Origin: Bacillus sp. OK048 | GTDB taxonomy: Bacteria > Bacillota > Bacilli > Bacillales > Cytobacillaceae | Assembly (NCBI RefSeq): GCF_900103525.1 | Contig: NZ_FNHN01000004.1 | Span: forward strand, 124,001-188,000 | Length of the DNA: 64,000 nucleotides | Reading direction: 5' to 3' | In this document: piece by piece, positions 61,656 to 64,000 of the stretch | Layout: the number at the start of each line of letters is the position of its first letter | Position numbering within the stretch: the first letter of the stretch is position 1 | Program-made: the position numbers and the translations under genes | The notes under the pieces: model-generated | Seen by the model: only the letters and a program-made list of their open reading frames with translations | What the model was told of the DNA's origin: nothing | The model's database searches: none

Positions 61656-62444
61656 ATGGAAATGCAACTTTTAAGTGAAGTCGAAAAGCTGGCTTTAAAG
61701 AAAGTAAAAATCTTTAGACAAAGCCTGTTACGGTATATTTTAAGAGCTATGCTTGCAAGTATGTTTATCGGTTTCGGTGTAATTGTTGCATTTAAGACTG
61801 GTAACTACTTTTATTTAGAACATTCCCCTTTTGCCTACCCGATGGCCGCTCTTACTTTTGGCTCAGCGATTATTCTAATTGCCTACGGCGGAGGAGATTT
61901 GTTTACCGGTAATACCTTTTATTATACCTACACAGCGCTGCGAAAAAAGATGGCTTGGGGCGAAGTAACCAAGTTATGGATTAGCAGTTATGTAGGCAAT
62001 ATTTTAGGGGCCGTTCTCTTTGCCTTTATTATTTATACTACTGGTCTTTATGATGAATCATCCGTAAATGGTTTTCTATTGAGCGTCGTGGAAAAGAAAA
62101 TGCAAGTACCAACAGTAGAGTTATTTTTTAGAGCGATTCTTTGTAATTGGCTTGTTTGCCTGGCTTTTTTTATTCCACTCGGACTACAAGGTGATGGACC
62201 GAAAATGTTTTCAATGATCCTGTTCGTATTCTGCTTTTTCATTTCAGGCTATGAACACAGTATTGCCAATATGTGTACCTTCGCTATCGCTCTAGTCCTA
62301 GATCACCCAGGTACAATCTCATGGGGAGGAGTGATTCATAATCTAATTCCTGTGACAATTGGTAATTTATTCGGTGGCAGTTTACTCATGGCATGGATGT
62401 ATTACTTTGTTAACAAACCCTTTCTGGACGACTATGAAAAATAG
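61656..62444 (+). CDS. Formate/nitrite transporter family channel (FocA/NirC)
   Basis: A 262-residue FNT-family pentameric anion channel with six helices and broken-helix loops: IGFGVIVAFKTGNYFY, YGGGDLFTGNTFYYT, NWLVCLAFFIPLGLQGD, GYEHSIANMCTFAIA and HNLIPVTIGNLFGGSLLM. The ATG at 61656 is chosen because GGTGA lies eight bases upstream and the homologous N-terminus starts there. It could export nitrite made by the Mo-enzyme operon 9 kb away, an inference from shared function. Confidence 0.88.
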   Translation: MEMQLLSEVEKLALKKVKIFRQSLLRYILRAMLASMFIGFGVIVAFKTGNYFYLEHSPFAYPMAALTFGSAIILIAYGGGDLFTGNTFYYTYTALRKKMAWGEVTKLWISSYVGNILGAVLFAFIIYTTGLYDESSVNGFLLSVVEKKMQVPTVELFFRAILCNWLVCLAFFIPLGLQGDGPKMFSMILFVFCFFISGYEHSIANMCTFAIALVLDHPGTISWGGVIHNLIPVTIGNLFGGSLLMAWMYYFVNKPFLDDYEK

Positions 62445-62448
62445 AATA

Positions 62449-62485
62449 AACAAGAGCCGTATTTATGATACGGCTCTTGTTTTAT
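62449..62485 (+). terminator. Terminator of the FNT channel gene
   Basis: Perfect 13-bp stem ACAAGAGCCGTAT / ATACGGCTCTTGT, then TTTATC. Confidence 0.87.
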
Positions 62486-62560
62486 CGACAAATTCCCGGG
62501 AAATAAGTCGGCAGATGACAGAAGTAGTTTGAATATTCTAAAAACACAGGAATATTACTC

Positions 62561-64000
62561 TTATTTCTTTTTACTAAGAAAGTAGAGATATCCCTTAATC
62601 ATGAAATAGCTTACCTCTTCTGGTAGCTGCTCTTTAATAGGCTTCAATCGATCTCTGCCAATCACATTTACTACTTCTTCCAATAATACCATGTACTCTT
62701 CAGGAATGAGCCGATTGAAATCTACTTCCATTCCTTGTTGAGCACACTGAAGTAAATGACTTTCAACGGTGCTTATAGCTAACTCGCGTTTTTCTGCAAT
62801 TTCCTTTATGGATAAGTTTTGCTGGTGTAACTGTAAGGTCTCCAAATGAGAATCTCCAACAGCCTTTTTGGCTGCCTTTTTCGGAGCAGTCGCTGTCAGT
62901 AGCTCTGGCTGCCGGTCAGGGTGGGTTTCGCAGAACTGTCGTATGGGTTGAATAAAATCAAGACCATATTTCTTTAGCTTGAGTTCCCCTACACCACTCA
63001 CATTTAAAAATTCTTCACTTGTCTTTGGCAGTTTGGCACACATGTCCTTCAGCGCTGCATCAGAAAAAATGACAAATGGCGGCACATTCTCAGTTTCTGC
63101 AATCGTCCTTCTTACCTCTCTTAACACCTCAAATAGTGGGTCATCCTTTGAAATTTCTCTTACTTTCACCGTTTCTCTTCGCTGCACTTGTACCTTTCCA
63201 AGTAGCACGTCTTTTCCTTTTGGAGAAACATACATTGTTGGAAATTGTCCTTGTTCAATCGCGATTAAATCCTGTGAGATTAAGAACTCAATAAAATCGG
63301 TGACTTCTTTCAACCCTTTGTCCTTCAGGATTCCATAAGTCGTAAGCTTGTCAAAGCCCATTTCCATTACTTTCTTATTTTTCGAACCTGTTAGGACTTG
63401 CGCCGTTATGGTTTTACCGAATCGCTGCCCCATCCGAATTACACACGACATCACCATTTGTGCTTCTGTTGTTACATCGATGCTAGATCGTGAATCAAGG
63501 CAATTACCGCAATGTCCGCACGACTCCGTTTCTATTTCTCCAAAATATTTTAAAATAAATTCTTGCAGACAGCTTTCTGTATGACAATAATCGACCATCT
63601 GCTGTAACTTTTCGAGTTCTTGAGTCATTCGTGTACGGTCGCTTGATTGGTCAATTAAAAAACGTTGAACTTGCACATCCTGGGAGGAATAAAGAAGAAT
63701 ACATTCACTCTCAAGTCCGTCTCGGCCAGCACGCCCAGCCTCTTGATAATAGCTCTCCATATTTTTCGGCAGTTGAAAATGGAGGACATATCGGATGTTG
63801 GACTTATCAATCCCCATCCCAAAGGCGGAAGTGGCCACCATTACAGAGGCCTCATCTTTTAAAAATCGATCCTGCTCGCGGATGCGCTCGGCATCTCCCA
63901 TCCCAGCATGATACCGGGCTACATTGATATTTTGCTTTTTCAGTCTTTCGTAAAGTTGGTCAACATTTTTCCTTGTGGCTGCATATATTATGCCCGCCTC
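62561..64000 (-). CDS. recQ: ATP-dependent DNA helicase RecQ (5' end missing)
   Basis: C-terminal 479 codons of RecQ; the frame stays open through base 64000, so motifs I-III lie outside. Seen here: helicase motif V/VI region VMVATSAFGMGIDKSNIRYV and YQEAGRAGRDG, the zinc-binding Cys cluster (HTESC, CGHCGNC), the winged-helix RQC domain and an HRDC domain (PPFVIFSDAALKDM, FLNVSGVGELKLKKYG). A C-terminal helix-turn-helix follows. Unwinds recombination intermediates. Ends 78 bp before the FNT-channel terminator region. Confidence 0.95.
   Translation of the reverse strand, partial: EAGIIYAATRKNVDQLYERLKKQNINVARYHAGMGDAERIREQDRFLKDEASVMVATSAFGMGIDKSNIRYVLHFQLPKNMESYYQEAGRAGRDGLESECILLYSSQDVQVQRFLIDQSSDRTRMTQELEKLQQMVDYCHTESCLQEFILKYFGEIETESCGHCGNCLDSRSSIDVTTEAQMVMSCVIRMGQRFGKTITAQVLTGSKNKKVMEMGFDKLTTYGILKDKGLKEVTDFIEFLISQDLIAIEQGQFPTMYVSPKGKDVLLGKVQVQRRETVKVREISKDDPLFEVLREVRRTIAETENVPPFVIFSDAALKDMCAKLPKTSEEFLNVSGVGELKLKKYGLDFIQPIRQFCETHPDRQPELLTATAPKKAAKKAVGDSHLETLQLHQQNLSIKEIAEKRELAISTVESHLLQCAQQGMEVDFNRLIPEEYMVLLEEVVNVIGRDRLKPIKEQLPEEVSYFMIKGYLYFLSKKK

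Overview
The window is 64 kb of chromosome from a low-GC, spore-forming Bacillaceae bacterium, most likely a Bacillus or Neobacillus relative. The evidence is AT-rich codon use, strong AGGAGG-type ribosome binding sites, frequent TTG and GTG starts, and many genes with recognisable Bacillus subtilis counterparts: zosA, yfkK, mapB, sinR/sinI, hutH, topB, ampS, mscL, liaIHFSR, yhfW, yfmL, kynB, kduID, yfkAB and recQ. No rRNA, tRNA, prophage, insertion sequence or CRISPR array was seen. Both ends cut through genes: a metal P-type ATPase at base 1 and RecQ at base 64000.

Layout. 1-4 kb: metal ATPase, YihY-family protein, YtxH-like protein, YfkK, MapB. 4-5.3 kb: the biofilm switch sinR/sinI, here convergent rather than tandem, with a cyclic-di-GMP-I riboswitch leading into sinI. 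5.4-14.8 kb: a hairpin tandem array, hutH behind an attenuator-like leader, topB, an MFS transporter, ampS, mscL, a Bax-inhibitor-1 protein and an ECF sigma factor. 14.9-22.1 kb: a flippase, a GH2 beta-glucuronidase-like enzyme and a 1141-residue secreted beta-helix protein that ends in a truncated glycosidase-like segment. 22.4-25.9 kb: the liaIHFSR cell-envelope stress operon without liaG. 26-38.8 kb: mixed metabolism, including a PLP enzyme, the Rieske oxidoreductase YhfW, amidase, YfmL helicase, an HMA/DUF2249/CopD group, kynB and a WG-repeat protein, plus three kinds of non-coding repeat. 38.9-41.6 kb: an IclR regulator with kduD-kduI for unsaturated uronate catabolism and a clear operator/promoter. 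41.7-44.7 kb: a membrane ferredoxin and a glutaminyl-tRNA synthetase, unusual for this group.

The most interesting region is 44.7-56.7 kb, all on the minus strand. Read 5' to 3' it has a six-TM histidine kinase, a six-TM HD-GYP c-di-GMP phosphodiesterase with a related sensor domain, a 21-residue Cys-Trp-Trp-Cys peptide whose ATG overlaps the HD-GYP stop codon, and a membrane metalloprotease with a PqqD-like N-terminus. An attenuator-like leader follows, then a tightly packed operon for a cytochrome b / molybdopterin / four-cluster ferredoxin / Rieske redox complex. That operon continues into two unknown proteins and an NreABC-like nitrate-sensing system with two kinases and one response regulator. 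A formate/nitrite channel lies downstream at 61.7 kb. My reading is a probable peptide-signalling module tied to c-di-GMP, which could connect to the sinI riboswitch, beside an unusual nitrate-type respiratory complex.

Non-coding elements stand out. Two 174-bp repeats each start exactly at the stop codon of a gene (sinR and yfmL) and show a compensatory base change. Two arrays of 51/52-bp hairpin units are related in sequence. Four short palindromes sit at 51/61/51-bp spacing. A promoter-driven structured RNA of unknown class lies at about 58.6-58.9 kb.
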